Positions 29,554-39,206 are shown, counted from the first letter of the stretch. The stretch: 64,000 nucleotides of DNA from Bacillus methanolicus (GCF_028888695.1 NZ_PNFF01000001.1:1745501-1809500); one strand, 5' to 3'. Numbers and translations: made by a program. The notes: generated by a model not told the origin, from the letters alone.

Positions 29554-29760
29554 TTCTGCTCCCATTCCCCTTATCACTCAATATGTCGATCCCGATTATT
29601 TACTTAAAAATTAATTATTATGAATATAAACAAAAAGACAGTATCTTTCAAGTAAAGTATCTATTTGTTCGCACCTTTTAATGGTTCTTTAATAAAAACA
29701 AACTTACCATAAGAAGAGAAAATTCGCAATTGATTCTTTTTTCTTTTCAATTAACATAAT
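29554..29760. other. Intergenic region upstream of lysA
   Basis: About 200 bp of AT-rich DNA between lysA and repeat copy C. It should contain the lysA promoter. No lysine riboswitch or other structured RNA was recognised. Confidence 0.4.
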
Positions 29761-29896
29761 GCTTCCGCACTTCTTATTGTCCAGCTCCACCTCCTATCCC
29801 CTCGAGGTCGCCTCACGCCTGCCAATGAAGCCAAAAAGCGGCTTCATTGGTAGGACCGCAAGCAGCTGTCGGGGATAAACAGTCGGCTCCGCTTTT
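29761..29896 (-). repeat. Structured dispersed repeat, diverged copy C
   Basis: Read on the minus strand it starts AAAAGCGGAGC like copies A and B and keeps their layout: TATCCCCGACA, an 11-bp hairpin CCAATGAAGCC/GGCTTCATTGG, then GACCTCGAGGGGATA. Where A and B have TAGCCCC/GGGGCT, C has TATCCCC/GGGGATA, so the stem is kept by paired changes. It starts immediately after the spoVAF stop codon. The right-hand extension of A and B is absent. Confidence 0.75.
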
Positions 29897-31372
29897 CTAT
29901 GTCGGTTGTCGGTATCGATTTTTTGTATGAATGATGCTTGGGCGTATTTTTGATCCGGGAACAGCCCGGCGAAAAAGGATGTGTAAAAACGCTTTTGGAT
30001 TAAAGGGCAGCAATGGCCATAAATAAGGCGTATTTAATGAACGAATATTTGCTAAAAAAAGAATAAAAACTGTAATTCCAACTACAAGGCCAGGTGTATG
30101 GAACAACGCAACTGCTATCAACAAAAACAGTCTAACCATTTTATTGGCTATACTTAATTCATAGCTTGGTGTTGAAAAGGTTCCAATCGAAGCTACAGAA
30201 ATATACAAAATTACTTCCGGTATAAAAAGACCGACATCAATTGCAATCTGTCCGATCATAACAGCGGCAATTAAACCCATGGCCGTTGATAATGGAGTCG
30301 GCGTATGAATGGCGGCAATTCTTAAAAACTCAATTCCAATATCCGCAATGAATAGTTGAATAACAACCGGAACGTTGCTGTGCTCATTCGGTCCTACATA
30401 TGCGATCTTTTCCGGAAGCATAGACGGTTCTAATACAAATAATAACCATAATGGAAGCAGAAACAACGATGCGATAACCCCTATAAACCGAATCCATCTT
30501 AACATTGTTCCAACAGCAGGGGATTGCCTGTATTCCTCTGCATGCTGCAAATGATGAAAATACGTTGTCGGAGTAATAATTACACTTGGTGATGTATCAA
30601 CGAAAATTAGAACGTGACCTTCCAATAAATGAGTAGCACCTACGTCCGCCCTTTCTGTATATCTGACAAGCGGATATGGATTATATCCTTGCTTTAACAG
30701 AAATTCTTCTACGGTTTTGTCTGCCATCGTAAGGCCGTCTATCTTTATTGCCTGAATTTCTTTACGTATAATATTTATTAGATCCGGACTTGCAATATCC
30801 TTAATGTACCCGATTGCAATGTCTGTTTTTGATCTTTCGCCGATTTTAAAGATTTCAAAGCGAAGTCTTCCATCTCGGATTCTCCTTCTTGTAAGGGCCG
30901 TATTGACAATAATATTCTCAACATATCCATCGCGCGATCCGCGGACAACCTTTTCGGTATCCGGTTCTTCCGGCTGGCGGCCCGGATAGCTTCGGACATC
31001 AATGACAAAACCTGTTTTTTCTCCATCTACAACAACAACAATTAATCCTGAAAGAACCTGAAGGACTAAATCATCAAGAGTTTTTATCGGTTGTACAGAT
31101 TGATGGACAAGGCGATTTTCAATAATTTTGAAAAGGTTGGTTGACAATTTTTCATGATCATTGATCGCAACAAGCTCTTCAACAATTTCAATAATAAATT
31201 GAGTATCACAAAGTCCGTTCACGTAGTAGATATGGACATCTTTTCGTAAGATTTTCAGTTTCCTGACACCGAGATCAAAACTTTCGCCAAGACCGATATG
31301 CTGTTTCATATAATTTTCGATTTGATCAACGGACTCAGGCAACGGTTTTTTAACTTCTTCCCTTATTGTCAT
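29897..31372 (-). CDS. spoVAF: Spore germination GerA-family protein SpoVAF
   Basis: A 491-residue member of the GerA A-subunit family. A cytoplasmic N-terminal half (GDAxLIEGHVLIFVDTSPSV-like region near residue 250) is followed by about five membrane helices from residue 290 (WIRFIGVIASLFLLPLWLLF). SpoVAF sits in the spore inner membrane and assists germination. The ATG at 31372 follows AAAGGAG; the GTG at 31381 is too close to that site. In B. subtilis spoVAC, spoVAD and spoVAE genes lie between spoVAB and spoVAF, but here spoVAF follows spoVAB after 50 bp. Confidence 0.92.
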   Translation of the reverse strand: MTIREEVKKPLPESVDQIENYMKQHIGLGESFDLGVRKLKILRKDVHIYYVNGLCDTQFIIEIVEELVAINDHEKLSTNLFKIIENRLVHQSVQPIKTLDDLVLQVLSGLIVVVVDGEKTGFVIDVRSYPGRQPEEPDTEKVVRGSRDGYVENIIVNTALTRRRIRDGRLRFEIFKIGERSKTDIAIGYIKDIASPDLINIIRKEIQAIKIDGLTMADKTVEEFLLKQGYNPYPLVRYTERADVGATHLLEGHVLIFVDTSPSVIITPTTYFHHLQHAEEYRQSPAVGTMLRWIRFIGVIASLFLLPLWLLFVLEPSMLPEKIAYVGPNEHSNVPVVIQLFIADIGIEFLRIAAIHTPTPLSTAMGLIAAVMIGQIAIDVGLFIPEVILYISVASIGTFSTPSYELSIANKMVRLFLLIAVALFHTPGLVVGITVFILFLANIRSLNTPYLWPLLPFNPKAFLHILFRRAVPGSKIRPSIIHTKNRYRQPT

Positions 31373-31422
31373 GAAATCCACTCCTTTCCAAAATTAAAAT
31401 TCTTATAAAATGGTTTGCAATG

Positions 31423-31845
31423 CTATCGGTCGACAAAATATATCCATTGGAATAAGGATCCGAATACTTTGCCAAAAACGATTGCCATCAAGAGAGAAAT
31501 AATCTTCTCTTGAACCCCCACTCTTTTAGCAAGAAGCGGAAATACATTTAGTACTTCAGTTAATGCAGCAGCAAGCATTCCTATAAAAGTTCCACCAGCA
31601 AGACCCAGTGGAATCAAAAAGAAAGCCGATAGCGAGTAACTGGGATCTCTTAATGTTGCGTAAGCTCCTGTTACGGCACCAATTACAATCGCCCATTCGT
31701 AAAAGCGAATCATTTGCATTGTTTTTGAAAGCTGTGTAAGCCTCGGAATAATTCCAAGAACGGTTAAAAACGCTACAAATCCAGCCCCCACTGTTAAACC
31801 ACCAGCAAAGCCGATAAAAATAACAAAAAGACTATTGATAATCAT
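31423..31845 (-). CDS. spoVAB: Stage V sporulation protein AB
   Basis: A 140-residue membrane protein with four to five hydrophobic segments (SLFVIFIGFAGGLTVGAGFVAFLTVLGIIPR at the start). It matches B. subtilis SpoVAB in length and sequence. It belongs to the forespore spoVA operon linked to dipicolinic acid movement into the spore core, though SpoVAB's own role is unclear. It overlaps spoVAA by 14 bp and precedes spoVAF by 50 bp. Confidence 0.9.
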   Translation of the reverse strand: MIINSLFVIFIGFAGGLTVGAGFVAFLTVLGIIPRLTQLSKTMQMIRFYEWAIVIGAVTGAYATLRDPSYSLSAFFLIPLGLAGGTFIGMLAAALTEVLNVFPLLAKRVGVQEKIISLLMAIVFGKVFGSLFQWIYFVDR

Positions 31846-32455
31846 GCAATTTTTTCAGATTTTCTTTATTTTCATACATGATGACATATTGATCCAAATT
31901 TTGCTGGTAATTAAACATTTCTACTTCAAGAGGGCTTGGTTCTTCGTTGATTCGTTTCTTAAATATGTGATTGAAAAAAAGGATCATTCCAAGTCCTAAT
32001 CCAATTGAATAAGGTATTTGAAATATCAATGGCTTTTTCACTTCTTTGCCGGTTATGATGGAATAAATTTTCTGCTGAACGATTTGCATGCTGACATCCT
32101 CATGAAAATTCATTATTGCCAATGCGGACCCAAAAAATAATAAAAACCAAATTAATACGAAAAGTGGAACAGATACCCCGCTTTTTTTATAGGCAACTTC
32201 AATAATTGTTTGTGCCGGTCCTATCGTCTGAACTTCCATATTTCCACATTTTTCTTTAATGGATGAGATTACTTTCATCACGTCGATTACAATCATATTC
32301 CTGTCTTTTTTTGTGATTTGGTAAATCTGAATTTTTTCAAGCTTGCCGATCAGTGCTTCATCCGCAATAATTTGGGCAATATCTCTTAAAAATACGGATT
32401 GATCCAGATTGGCTTGAATTCGGTTTCTCATGCGAATGTAGATCATATTTTCCAT
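31832..32455 (-). CDS. spoVAA: Stage V sporulation protein AA
   Basis: A 207-residue membrane protein matching SpoVAA. The C-terminal half is strongly conserved: NFHEDVSMQIVQQKIYSIITG and FFNHIFKKRINEEPSPLEVEMFNYQ. Two membrane segments lie near residues 105-122 and 155-172. The start at 32455 (MENMIYIRMRNR) follows GGAAGTG. It is the first gene of a shortened spoVA operon, transcribed in the forespore in B. subtilis. Confidence 0.9.
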   Translation of the reverse strand: MENMIYIRMRNRIQANLDQSVFLRDIAQIIADEALIGKLEKIQIYQITKKDRNMIVIDVMKVISSIKEKCGNMEVQTIGPAQTIIEVAYKKSGVSVPLFVLIWFLLFFGSALAIMNFHEDVSMQIVQQKIYSIITGKEVKKPLIFQIPYSIGLGLGMILFFNHIFKKRINEEPSPLEVEMFNYQQNLDQYVIMYENKENLKKLHDYQ

Positions 32456-32490
32456 TACATTCACTTCCCACACATGAATTTCCTCGTAAA

Positions 32491-32520
32491 TAGTATGAGT
32501 TTCTGGCATTTTTTCATGAA
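32491..32520 (-). promoter_or_regulatory. Possible SigG promoter of spoVA
   Basis: On the minus strand a perfect SigG/SigF-type -10 box CATACTA (32491-32497) lies 36 bp upstream of spoVAA. The -35 region is weak (TCATGA about 16 bases upstream). Forespore expression is expected from the B. subtilis operon. Confidence 0.4.
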
Positions 32521-32587
32521 GGCCAATAATTGCTCGATAAGGAAATATTTTGTAAATCAATGCTTTTTGAATGATCGGCTAAAATGC

Positions 32588-32622
32588 AAAAAACCGCATG
32601 GAATTAATGATCCATACGGTCT
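32588..32622 (-). terminator. Terminator of the spoIIA operon
   Basis: On the minus strand ACCGTATGGA-loop-TCCATGCGGT is followed by TTTTTTGC. The sigF stop codon lies in the loop, so the last codons of sigF form the first arm. Confidence 0.85.
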
Positions 32623-33362
32623 TTCATTTGCTGAAGGATTTTTTTCTCCAGCCGTGATACTTGCACTTGTGATATGCCGAGCCTTGCTGCTACTTCTGAC
32701 TGTGTTTGATCTTTATAATACCTCAAGTAAACGATTAGCCTTTCACGTTCTTCCAGTTCGCGAATCGCTTCTCTTAAAGCGATTTTATCAAACCATGTTC
32801 CTTCATCCCCATCATCAATTTGGTCCAATAAGGTGATTGGATCCCCATCATTTTCATATACCGTTTCATGTATTGAAGCAGGGGTTCGGATTGCTTCCTG
32901 GGCAAGGATAACATCCTCAGGCGGGATTTCCAAATAATCGGATAATTCTGTAACAGTCGGAATTCGCCCCAATCTCTTTGATAATTCATCCTTTGCTTTA
33001 CGGATACGGTTTCCCGTTTCTTTAAGAGACCTGCTGACCTTGACTGATCCGTCATCACGGATAAATCTTTGGATTTCTCCAATGATCATTGGAACTGCGT
33101 AAGTAGAAAACTTTACATCATAGGAAAGATCAAATTTATCAACCGACTTGAGCAGGCCAATGCATCCTATTTGAAATAAATCATCAGGTTCATAACCTCT
33201 ATTTAAAAACCTTTGTACGACAGACCAAACGAGGCGCGTATTATTTTGAACAATCAAATCCCTTGATGCCTGATCCCCTGCCTGACTCTTTTTTATTAAT
33301 TCCTTGACTTCATTGTCTTTAAGATAGGTTTGACTTTTACCGTTTTTGACCTCCACATCCAT
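32604..33362 (-). CDS. sigF: Forespore sigma factor SigF (SpoIIAC)
   Basis: A 252-residue SigB/SigF-type sigma factor, the first compartment-specific regulator of sporulation. Region 2 shows RLVWSVVQRFLNRGYEPDDLFQIGCIGLLK and STYAVPMIIGEIQRF, region 3 VKVSRSLKETGNRIRKAKDEL, and region 4 RYYKDQTQSEVAARLGISQVQVSRLEKK. The ATG at 33362 (MDVEVKNGKS) follows AAGGAG. It is the last gene of spoIIAA-spoIIAB-sigF; SpoIIAB holds it inactive until SpoIIAA is dephosphorylated in the forespore. Confidence 0.97.
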   Translation of the reverse strand: MDVEVKNGKSQTYLKDNEVKELIKKSQAGDQASRDLIVQNNTRLVWSVVQRFLNRGYEPDDLFQIGCIGLLKSVDKFDLSYDVKFSTYAVPMIIGEIQRFIRDDGSVKVSRSLKETGNRIRKAKDELSKRLGRIPTVTELSDYLEIPPEDVILAQEAIRTPASIHETVYENDGDPITLLDQIDDGDEGTWFDKIALREAIRELEERERLIVYLRYYKDQTQSEVAARLGISQVQVSRLEKKILQQMKDRMDH

Positions 33363-33374
33363 AAGCAAGACTCC

Positions 33375-33815
33375 TTAATTGCATAGCATTTTGCTCTTTG
33401 ATAAAAGCTTTCTCAAACGGATTTCCGTTCCACTGCCAGGCTGTGAATAAATCTCAACCTCATCCATAAAATTTTCCATAATGGTAAATCCCATACCTGA
33501 TCTCTCCAATTCAGGCTTCGTCGTGAAGAGAGGCTGTCTCGCCTCTTCAATATCCTTTATGCCGACTCCTTCATCCTTTATTGTCATCTCAACAATTCTG
33601 TCTTCAATGGAAACTGAAATATAAATAATCCCTTTCGGATCATTTTCATACCCATGAATAATCGCATTTGTAACAGCCTCTGAGACAACCGTCTTAATTT
33701 CAGTCAATTCATCCATTGTCGGATCAAGCTGGGCGATAAAAGCTGCTACAGTTACTCTCGCAAATGATTCATTTTGACTTAAAGCACTAAATTGCAGATG
33801 CATTTCATTTTTCAT
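33375..33815 (-). CDS. spoIIAB: Anti-sigma-F factor SpoIIAB
   Basis: A 146-residue GHKL-fold protein kinase and anti-sigma factor. ATP-binding motifs are visible as [11 protein letters not shown] (N box near residue 46), IKDEGVGI (G1 near 78) and [12 protein letters not shown] (G2 near 105). It binds SigF and, using ATP, phosphorylates SpoIIAA on serine. The sequence is almost collinear with B. subtilis SpoIIAB through its start ([20 protein letters not shown]) and end (SKMLCN). Confidence 0.97.
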   Translation of the reverse strand: MKNEMHLQFSALSQNESFARVTVAAFIAQLDPTMDELTEIKTVVSEAVTNAIIHGYENDPKGIIYISVSIEDRIVEMTIKDEGVGIKDIEEARQPLFTTKPELERSGMGFTIMENFMDEVEIYSQPGSGTEIRLRKLLSKSKMLCN

Positions 33816-33817
33816 TG

Positions 33818-34168
33818 TCAGGCAACCCCCAATCTTTGCAATGCAAATTCTTCCGTCGGCTCCAACCGAATAATTTTAAATAAGCCGGACATGTCGAATA
33901 ATCTTTCAATCGATGGGGAAATTGCGCAAACAATCATTTCGCCGTGGTTTTGTTTGATTTGTTTATATCTCCCGAGAATGACTCCCAGCCCTGAACTGTC
34001 CATAAAAGAGAGGTGCTCCAAATTTAAGACAATATGACGAATTTGATGCTCCTCAATTGCTTTTATTGCTCGTTCACGAAGATGATCTGCAGTATGGTGG
34101 TCAAGCTCTCCGCTTAATCGAATGCAAAGGACGTCATTCTTCACTTCCATTTCAATGTTAAGACTCAC
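33818..34168 (-). CDS. spoIIAA: Anti-anti-sigma factor SpoIIAA
   Basis: A 116-residue STAS-domain protein. The phosphorylated serine is Ser58 in [17 protein letters not shown], the family signature. Unphosphorylated SpoIIAA displaces SigF from SpoIIAB in the forespore. I chose GTG at 34168 as the start (translated [10 protein letters not shown]) because AGGAGG lies 7 bases before it and the product then aligns end to end with the B. subtilis protein. It is two bases from spoIIAB and is the first gene of the operon, with dacF upstream. Confidence 0.95.
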   Translation of the reverse strand: MSLNIEMEVKNDVLCIRLSGELDHHTADHLRERAIKAIEEHQIRHIVLNLEHLSFMDSSGLGVILGRYKQIKQNHGEMIVCAISPSIERLFDMSGLFKIIRLEPTEEFALQRLGVA

Positions 34169-34326
34169 TATACGGCCTCCTTTTCTGGTATCAAGTTTTA
34201 CTGACCGCGCTTTTTCCCCAATGATCAAGAAAAATTAACGGCCATTATACCCGACAGGTTGTTTAACGACTATCATTAGCAATATATTTCTTTTCTGCTT
34301 ATGAAAGCTCCACCTTATAGTGAGTC

Positions 34327-34354
34327 ATTCGCGATTGAATGATTTATATCCTTC
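34327..34354 (-). promoter_or_regulatory. Possible SigH promoter of spoIIA
   Basis: On the minus strand GAAGGATAT fits the SigH -35 consensus RWAGGANNT, and CGAAT downstream fits its -10. The 14-base spacing is slightly longer than usual. SigH drives spoIIA in B. subtilis, so the site is plausible but not certain. Confidence 0.35.
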
Positions 34355-34417
34355 CTTTGAGACAAAACTAGTGAGAATTCGCTAAAAGTAGAATTGAATA
34401 GGTTGCATTCGACAACA

Positions 34418-35587
34418 TTAAATGCCGGATTTTGTGAACATTCCAAAAGACCGTTTAAAAAGCTGCCACCATGTGGCATTTTCAACGTTTTTGTTTGCAA
34501 CAAGGGGACTCTCTACAAGAACTTTCCCATCTTTGATTAGTTTAATTGAGCCTATTTCGTCTCCGATCTTGACAGGGGCCTTTATATTTTCATTAATGAC
34601 AACTTCTCTTTTAACGTTCTTAATGTTTTCGCCTTTTTTCGTTAACAGCGAAATTGGTTCACTTGTCACGGCATCTACTGTTTTCATGCTTCCTTTACTT
34701 ACTTTCGCCTTACCCATGATATGATGTCGTTTGTACATCGGATGAGTTTCGTACTGGCTGAAGGCATAATCAAGCAATTTCGTTACTTGTGCATTTCTTT
34801 CTTTAGAAGTTGGAGAACCAAAAACAACAGCAATCACGCGCATGCCGTCTTTTTTGGCAGTTGCCGTTAAACAATATTTTGCCTCATTCGTAAAACCGGT
34901 CTTCAACCCGTCTACTCCCGGATAAAAACGAACGAGCTTATTTGTGTTTACAAGCCAAAATTTTTTATCCGTATTTTCACGCAGATATCCTTCATATGTA
35001 CCCGTAAATTTCGTTATTTGATCATACTTCAAAAGTTCTTTCGCCATCATGGCCATATCATATGCTGTACTGTAATGATCCTTCGCAGGCAAGCCTGTTG
35101 TATTTTGGAATTTGGTGTTTTTCAAGCCTAATTCCTTTGCTTTTTTATTCATCATATCGACGAATGCTTCTTCCGATCCTGCAATCCTTTCTGCCATTGC
35201 AACAGAGGCATCGTTTCCTGAAGCGATTGCGATTCCTTGGAGCATTTGCTCGGTAGTCATTTCTTCACCAGGTTCAAGAAATATTTGCGAACCACCCATG
35301 GAAGCTGCATATTCACTCGTCCGGATTTTCTCATTCATTTTTAGTTTGCCTTCATCTATAGCCTCCATAATTAACAACATTGTCATTACCTTTGTCATAC
35401 TGGCAGGCGGCAATTTTTCATGGATATTTTTCTCAAACAAAACGGTTCCAGTATCCCGTTCAATTAATATAGCAGACCGGACGTTATCAACAAGCTGTAC
35501 ATCGTTTTTTTCTTCTGCAAACACTTGTGTTGACATGACGGAAAACATTAATATTGAGAAAACCATCATAGAGAATATTCGTTTCAT
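34418..35587 (-). CDS. dacF: Sporulation D-alanyl-D-alanine carboxypeptidase DacF
   Basis: A 389-residue low-molecular-weight penicillin-binding protein. A signal peptide (MKRIFSMMVFSILMFSVMST, cleavage likely after VFA) is followed by SMTK (serine near residue 63), SGN in IASGNDASVAM and KTG in DGLKTGFTNEA. DacF, made in the forespore, trims peptide crosslinks in spore peptidoglycan. GGAGGG precedes the ATG by 7 bases. The gene lies just upstream of spoIIAA, as in B. subtilis. It is a paralog of dacB at 21970-23118 in this window. Confidence 0.94.
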   Translation of the reverse strand: MKRIFSMMVFSILMFSVMSTQVFAEEKNDVQLVDNVRSAILIERDTGTVLFEKNIHEKLPPASMTKVMTMLLIMEAIDEGKLKMNEKIRTSEYAASMGGSQIFLEPGEEMTTEQMLQGIAIASGNDASVAMAERIAGSEEAFVDMMNKKAKELGLKNTKFQNTTGLPAKDHYSTAYDMAMMAKELLKYDQITKFTGTYEGYLRENTDKKFWLVNTNKLVRFYPGVDGLKTGFTNEAKYCLTATAKKDGMRVIAVVFGSPTSKERNAQVTKLLDYAFSQYETHPMYKRHHIMGKAKVSKGSMKTVDAVTSEPISLLTKKGENIKNVKREVVINENIKAPVKIGDEIGSIKLIKDGKVLVESPLVANKNVENATWWQLFKRSFGMFTKSGI

Positions 35588-35663
35588 GGCATAACCCTCC
35601 ATTCTTTATAGGCTCATTTTTTCCATTTGAAACATTTCTATACAATTATTTCCTTGATTTATA

Positions 35664-35699
35664 TAAAAAAACCAGGGATGTTGAGTTCCCTGGTTTTTT
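35664..35699 (-). terminator. Terminator of drm-punA-pdp
   Basis: AAAAAACCAGGGA pairs with TCCCTGGTTTTTT across a 9-base loop, directly past the pdp stop codon. Either strand could use it. Confidence 0.9.
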
Positions 35700-35709
35700 C
35701 CATATCTTC

Positions 35710-37014
35710 TTATTCAGCAATTACTTCATGAATCAATTTTGGTGGATCAACTTTTTCAGGTGCAATTTTAATGTGATCGTATAATTTTTCTTTTATGTCG
35801 TTTATATTTTCAAAATTGCTGTAGATTGTGACCAATGATTCTCCTTTTTTCACTTGGTCGCCGATTTTTTTGCGGAGGACGAGGCCCACTGACAAATCAA
35901 TTTCAGATTCTTTTGTCGCTCTGCCTGCACCGAGAAGCATGGCTGCTGTTCCCACTTCATCAGCAACGATTTCTGACACAAAACCTTCTTCTTTCGCCTC
36001 AAGTTCAAATGTGAATTTTGCTTGCGGGAGCTTTGATGGGTCATCAACCACTGAAGCATCTCCACCTTGAGAGCTTAGGAATATTTTTAATGATTCAAGC
36101 GCAGAGCCGTCCTCGATTGCTTTCTCGAGCATTTGCCGTGCTTCTGTCAAAGAATTGGCTTTTTGGGCAAGGAGGACCATATGGCTTCCGAGCGTCAAAC
36201 AAAGTTCTGTTAAATCTTCCGGCCCCTCCCCTTTCAGCGTATCAATTGCTTCTTTTACCTCCAAGGCGTTTCCGATCGCAAAACCGAGCGGCTGGCTCAT
36301 ATCCGAAATAACAGCCATTGTCTTCCGGCCGACATTATTGCCGATCCGGACCATTGCCCTTGCCAGTTCCCGGGAACCTTCAAGCGTTTTCATAAAAGCT
36401 CCCGCACCTGTTTTCACATCTAATACAATGCAATCTGCACCTGCGGCGATTTTTTTGCTCATAATCGAGCTGGCAATGAGAGGGATGCTATTAACCGTTG
36501 CAGTTACATCTCTTAGTGCGTAAAGCTTTTTATCAGCAGGAGTTAAATTTCCGCTTTGGCCGATGACAGCTATTTTGTTCTTATTGACAAGATTGATAAA
36601 TTCTTGGTTATCAATTTCTACATGGAAGCCCGGAACGGATTCCAGCTTATCAATCGTTCCCCCGGTATGGCCAAGACCGCGGCCGGACATTTTCGCAACA
36701 GGTACACCGACAGAAGCTACAAGCGGCCCAAGAACGAGCGTTGTCGTATCACCGACTCCCCCGGTTGAATGTTTGTCAACTTTTATTCCTTCTATTTTTG
36801 AAAGATCGATTTGATCTCCTGATTCAACCATTGCCATCGTTAAATCGGCCCGTTCTCTTTCCGTCATGCCTTGAAAGTATATGGCCATTGTCAGTGCACT
36901 CATTTGATAGTCAGGAATCGATCCGTCTGTATAACCTTTAATAATAAACTGAATTTCCTCTGTCGTAAGTTCTTTTCCGTCGCGTTTTTTTTCAATTAAA
37001 TCAACCATTCTCAT
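35710..37014 (-). CDS. pdp: Pyrimidine-nucleoside phosphorylase Pdp
   Basis: A 434-residue phosphorylase that cleaves uridine, thymidine and deoxyuridine with phosphate to give the base and (deoxy)ribose 1-phosphate. The family signature [18 protein letters not shown] is visible near residue 107, preceded by the phosphate-binding [13 protein letters not shown] near 81. In B. subtilis pdp belongs to the dra-nupC-pdp operon, but here it is third in drm-punA-pdp, 25 bp after punA. The combination makes one nucleoside salvage operon feeding ribose 5-phosphate. Confidence 0.95.
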   Translation of the reverse strand: MRMVDLIEKKRDGKELTTEEIQFIIKGYTDGSIPDYQMSALTMAIYFQGMTERERADLTMAMVESGDQIDLSKIEGIKVDKHSTGGVGDTTTLVLGPLVASVGVPVAKMSGRGLGHTGGTIDKLESVPGFHVEIDNQEFINLVNKNKIAVIGQSGNLTPADKKLYALRDVTATVNSIPLIASSIMSKKIAAGADCIVLDVKTGAGAFMKTLEGSRELARAMVRIGNNVGRKTMAVISDMSQPLGFAIGNALEVKEAIDTLKGEGPEDLTELCLTLGSHMVLLAQKANSLTEARQMLEKAIEDGSALESLKIFLSSQGGDASVVDDPSKLPQAKFTFELEAKEEGFVSEIVADEVGTAAMLLGAGRATKESEIDLSVGLVLRKKIGDQVKKGESLVTIYSNFENINDIKEKLYDHIKIAPEKVDPPKLIHEVIAE

Positions 37015-37039
37015 CGTTCATCACCACTTCTTCCGGACC

Positions 37040-37861
37040 TTATTTCCCTATTTCTTTCACAATTTCTTTCACATACTTTAAAAAGTTTGCCTTTACTTTT
37101 TCTGTGGTTTCTATCACTTCATCATGAGTAAGCGGCTGATCAAGGATACCTGAAGCCATGTTGGAAATACATGAAATCCCAAGCACCTTTAAACCGGCGT
37201 GCCTTGCAACAATGACTTCCGGCACAGTCGACATACCTACTGCATCCCCGCCGAGAGTTCGAATCATTCTTATTTCAGCCGGAGTTTCATAAGACGGGCC
37301 TGTATTCCCTACATAAACCCCTTCTTGGATGTTAATGTTCAGTTTTTTGGCAATTTCTCTCGCAAGACTTCGCAGCTCTTTCGAATAAGCTTCGCTCATA
37401 TCCGGGAACCGTGCGCCAATCCTTGAATCATTCGGCCCAATTAACGGGTTGGACCCCATGTTATTGATATGATCGGAAATCAACATTAAATCGCCTGGAG
37501 AAAAACTCTCATTAACACCGCCCGCTGCGTTTGTAACAATTAATATCTCAACACCAAGTTCTTTCATTACTCTTACAGGAAAGGTAACTTGATCAAAGCT
37601 GTACCCTTCGTAATAATGAAAACGGCCCTGCATGGCAACGACTTCAACATTGTTCAGCACCCCGAATACGAGCTGACCAGCGTGGCCTTCTACAGTAGAA
37701 ACCGGAAAATCCGGGATTTGGCTGTAAGGTATTTTTACAGGATTTTCGATTTCATCTGCCAGCACTCCAAGACCTGATCCGAGAATCAGACCGATCCGAG
37801 GCGTCTTAGCATATTTGCCTTTCAAAAATTGTGCAGCATGTTGAATTTTATCAATTTCCAT
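37040..37861 (-). CDS. punA: Purine-nucleoside phosphorylase PunA (PupG)
   Basis: A 273-residue trimeric-type purine nucleoside phosphorylase acting mainly on guanosine and inosine. The phosphate-binding GSGLG appears near residue 28, HAGQLVFG and RFHYYEGYS follow, and VTNAAGG near 110 and [13 protein letters not shown] near 213 complete the family signature. It splits purine nucleosides into base and pentose 1-phosphate, the substrate of Drm encoded just upstream. GGGAGGAACATGG precedes the ATG. It lies 15 bp after drm. Confidence 0.95.
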   Translation of the reverse strand: MEIDKIQHAAQFLKGKYAKTPRIGLILGSGLGVLADEIENPVKIPYSQIPDFPVSTVEGHAGQLVFGVLNNVEVVAMQGRFHYYEGYSFDQVTFPVRVMKELGVEILIVTNAAGGVNESFSPGDLMLISDHINNMGSNPLIGPNDSRIGARFPDMSEAYSKELRSLAREIAKKLNINIQEGVYVGNTGPSYETPAEIRMIRTLGGDAVGMSTVPEVIVARHAGLKVLGISCISNMASGILDQPLTHDEVIETTEKVKANFLKYVKEIVKEIGK

Positions 37862-37876
37862 CCATGTTCCTCCCTA

Positions 37877-39061
37877 TTATTTTAGATCTCGTAGAAAACT
37901 TTTTCCGTAGTCCGGCATTTTCACATGAAAGTTGTCAGCTACCGTTGCGCCGATATCTGCAAACGTTTCACGAACAGGCAGCTCTTTTCCTTCCGCAAAT
38001 TGTTTTGAATAAACGAGAAGCGGCACATATTCACGAGTATGGTCCGTTCCTTTATGAACCGGATCGTTCCCATGGTCAGCAGTAATGATTAATAAATCAT
38101 CTTCCTTCATTTTCGAAAAAACTTCAGGGAGTCTTGCATCAAATTCTTCAAGCGCTTTTCCATATCCTATCGGATCGCGGCGATGCCCGTAAAGTGCATC
38201 AAAATCAACTAAATTTAAGAAGCTCAGTCCGGTAAAGTCCATATCAAATGATTGGAGAAGCTTATCCATTCCATCCATGTTTGAAACTGTCCGCAATGAT
38301 GTTGTAACTCCCTCTCCGTCATAAATATCGGAGATTTTTCCGATCGCAATCACATCAAATCCGGAGTCTTTCAACTCATTCATGGCCGTGCGGCCGAAAG
38401 GTTTCAGTGCATAATCATGACGATTGGATGTTCTTTTAAAGCTGCCGGGCTCTCCAACGAAAGGTCTTGCGATGACCCGTCCGACCATGTATTTTTCATC
38501 AAGAGTAAGCTCCCGGGCAATTTTGCAGATTTTGTATTGCTCTTCAATTGGGATGATTTCTTCATGAGCTGCAATTTGAAGGACGGAATCTGCAGAAGTA
38601 TAGATGATTAATGACCCGGTTTTCATGTGTTCTTCGCCAAGCTCTTCAATAATTTCCGTTCCGCTTGCCGGTTTATTTCCAATTACTTTCCTTCCTGTAC
38701 GCGATTCCAGCTCAGAAATTAGTTCGGCAGGAAAACCGTCAGGAAATACTTTGAACGGCGTTGAAATATGTAACCCCATTATTTCCCAATGACCTGTCAT
38801 TGTGTCCTTTCCGTTTGATGCTTCCTTCATTTTTGTGTAATACGCAAGAGGTTTTTCCGCTTTTTCAATTCCTTTAATTTCTCTTATATTGCTAAGGCCG
38901 AGCTTACCCATATTCGGCATATGGAGACCGCCCATTTTTTCAGCTATGTGGCCTAGCGTATCAGCACCTTTATCATCAAACTTTTCAGCATCGGGTGCTT
39001 CTCCGATGCCTACCGAGTCCATGACAATTAAAAATATACGTTTATATGTATATGAATCCAT
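37877..39061 (-). CDS. drm: Phosphopentomutase Drm (DeoB)
   Basis: A 394-residue metalloenzyme of the alkaline phosphatase superfamily. It converts ribose 1-phosphate or deoxyribose 1-phosphate to the 5-phosphate, linking nucleoside breakdown to central carbon metabolism. Metal motifs are visible as [14 protein letters not shown] at the N-terminus, KDTMTGHWE near residue 90, [11 protein letters not shown] near 290 and ITADHGNDP near 331. AAGGAGGAG precedes the ATG. It is the first gene of drm-punA-pdp, with a cre site 19 bp upstream of the start. Confidence 0.96.
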   Translation of the reverse strand: MDSYTYKRIFLIVMDSVGIGEAPDAEKFDDKGADTLGHIAEKMGGLHMPNMGKLGLSNIREIKGIEKAEKPLAYYTKMKEASNGKDTMTGHWEIMGLHISTPFKVFPDGFPAELISELESRTGRKVIGNKPASGTEIIEELGEEHMKTGSLIIYTSADSVLQIAAHEEIIPIEEQYKICKIARELTLDEKYMVGRVIARPFVGEPGSFKRTSNRHDYALKPFGRTAMNELKDSGFDVIAIGKISDIYDGEGVTTSLRTVSNMDGMDKLLQSFDMDFTGLSFLNLVDFDALYGHRRDPIGYGKALEEFDARLPEVFSKMKEDDLLIITADHGNDPVHKGTDHTREYVPLLVYSKQFAEGKELPVRETFADIGATVADNFHVKMPDYGKSFLRDLK

Positions 39062-39079
39062 TAATTCTCCTCCTTATTT

Positions 39080-39094
39080 TGAATACGTTTACAT
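39080..39094 (-). promoter_or_regulatory. cre site (CcpA operator) of drm-punA-pdp
   Basis: On the minus strand ATGTAAACGTATTCA fits the cre consensus WTGNAANCGNWNNCW at every defined position. It lies just upstream of the drm ribosome binding site, so carbon catabolite repression by CcpA-HPr(Ser-P) is expected. Confidence 0.75.
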
Positions 39095-39206
39095 GAAATT
39101 CAATATAAATAATGTTTCCCTCTTATTTGTCGATTAACCATGTTGCATTCGTCGGAAGTCTGACATCATAATGTCTATTTTACAAAAAACCGAAAGAAAA
39201 AGACAG

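Noticed and set aside
29554-29760. Lysine riboswitch ahead of lysA
   Set aside because: I could not find the conserved L-box blocks in this region, and no terminator/antiterminator pair was seen.
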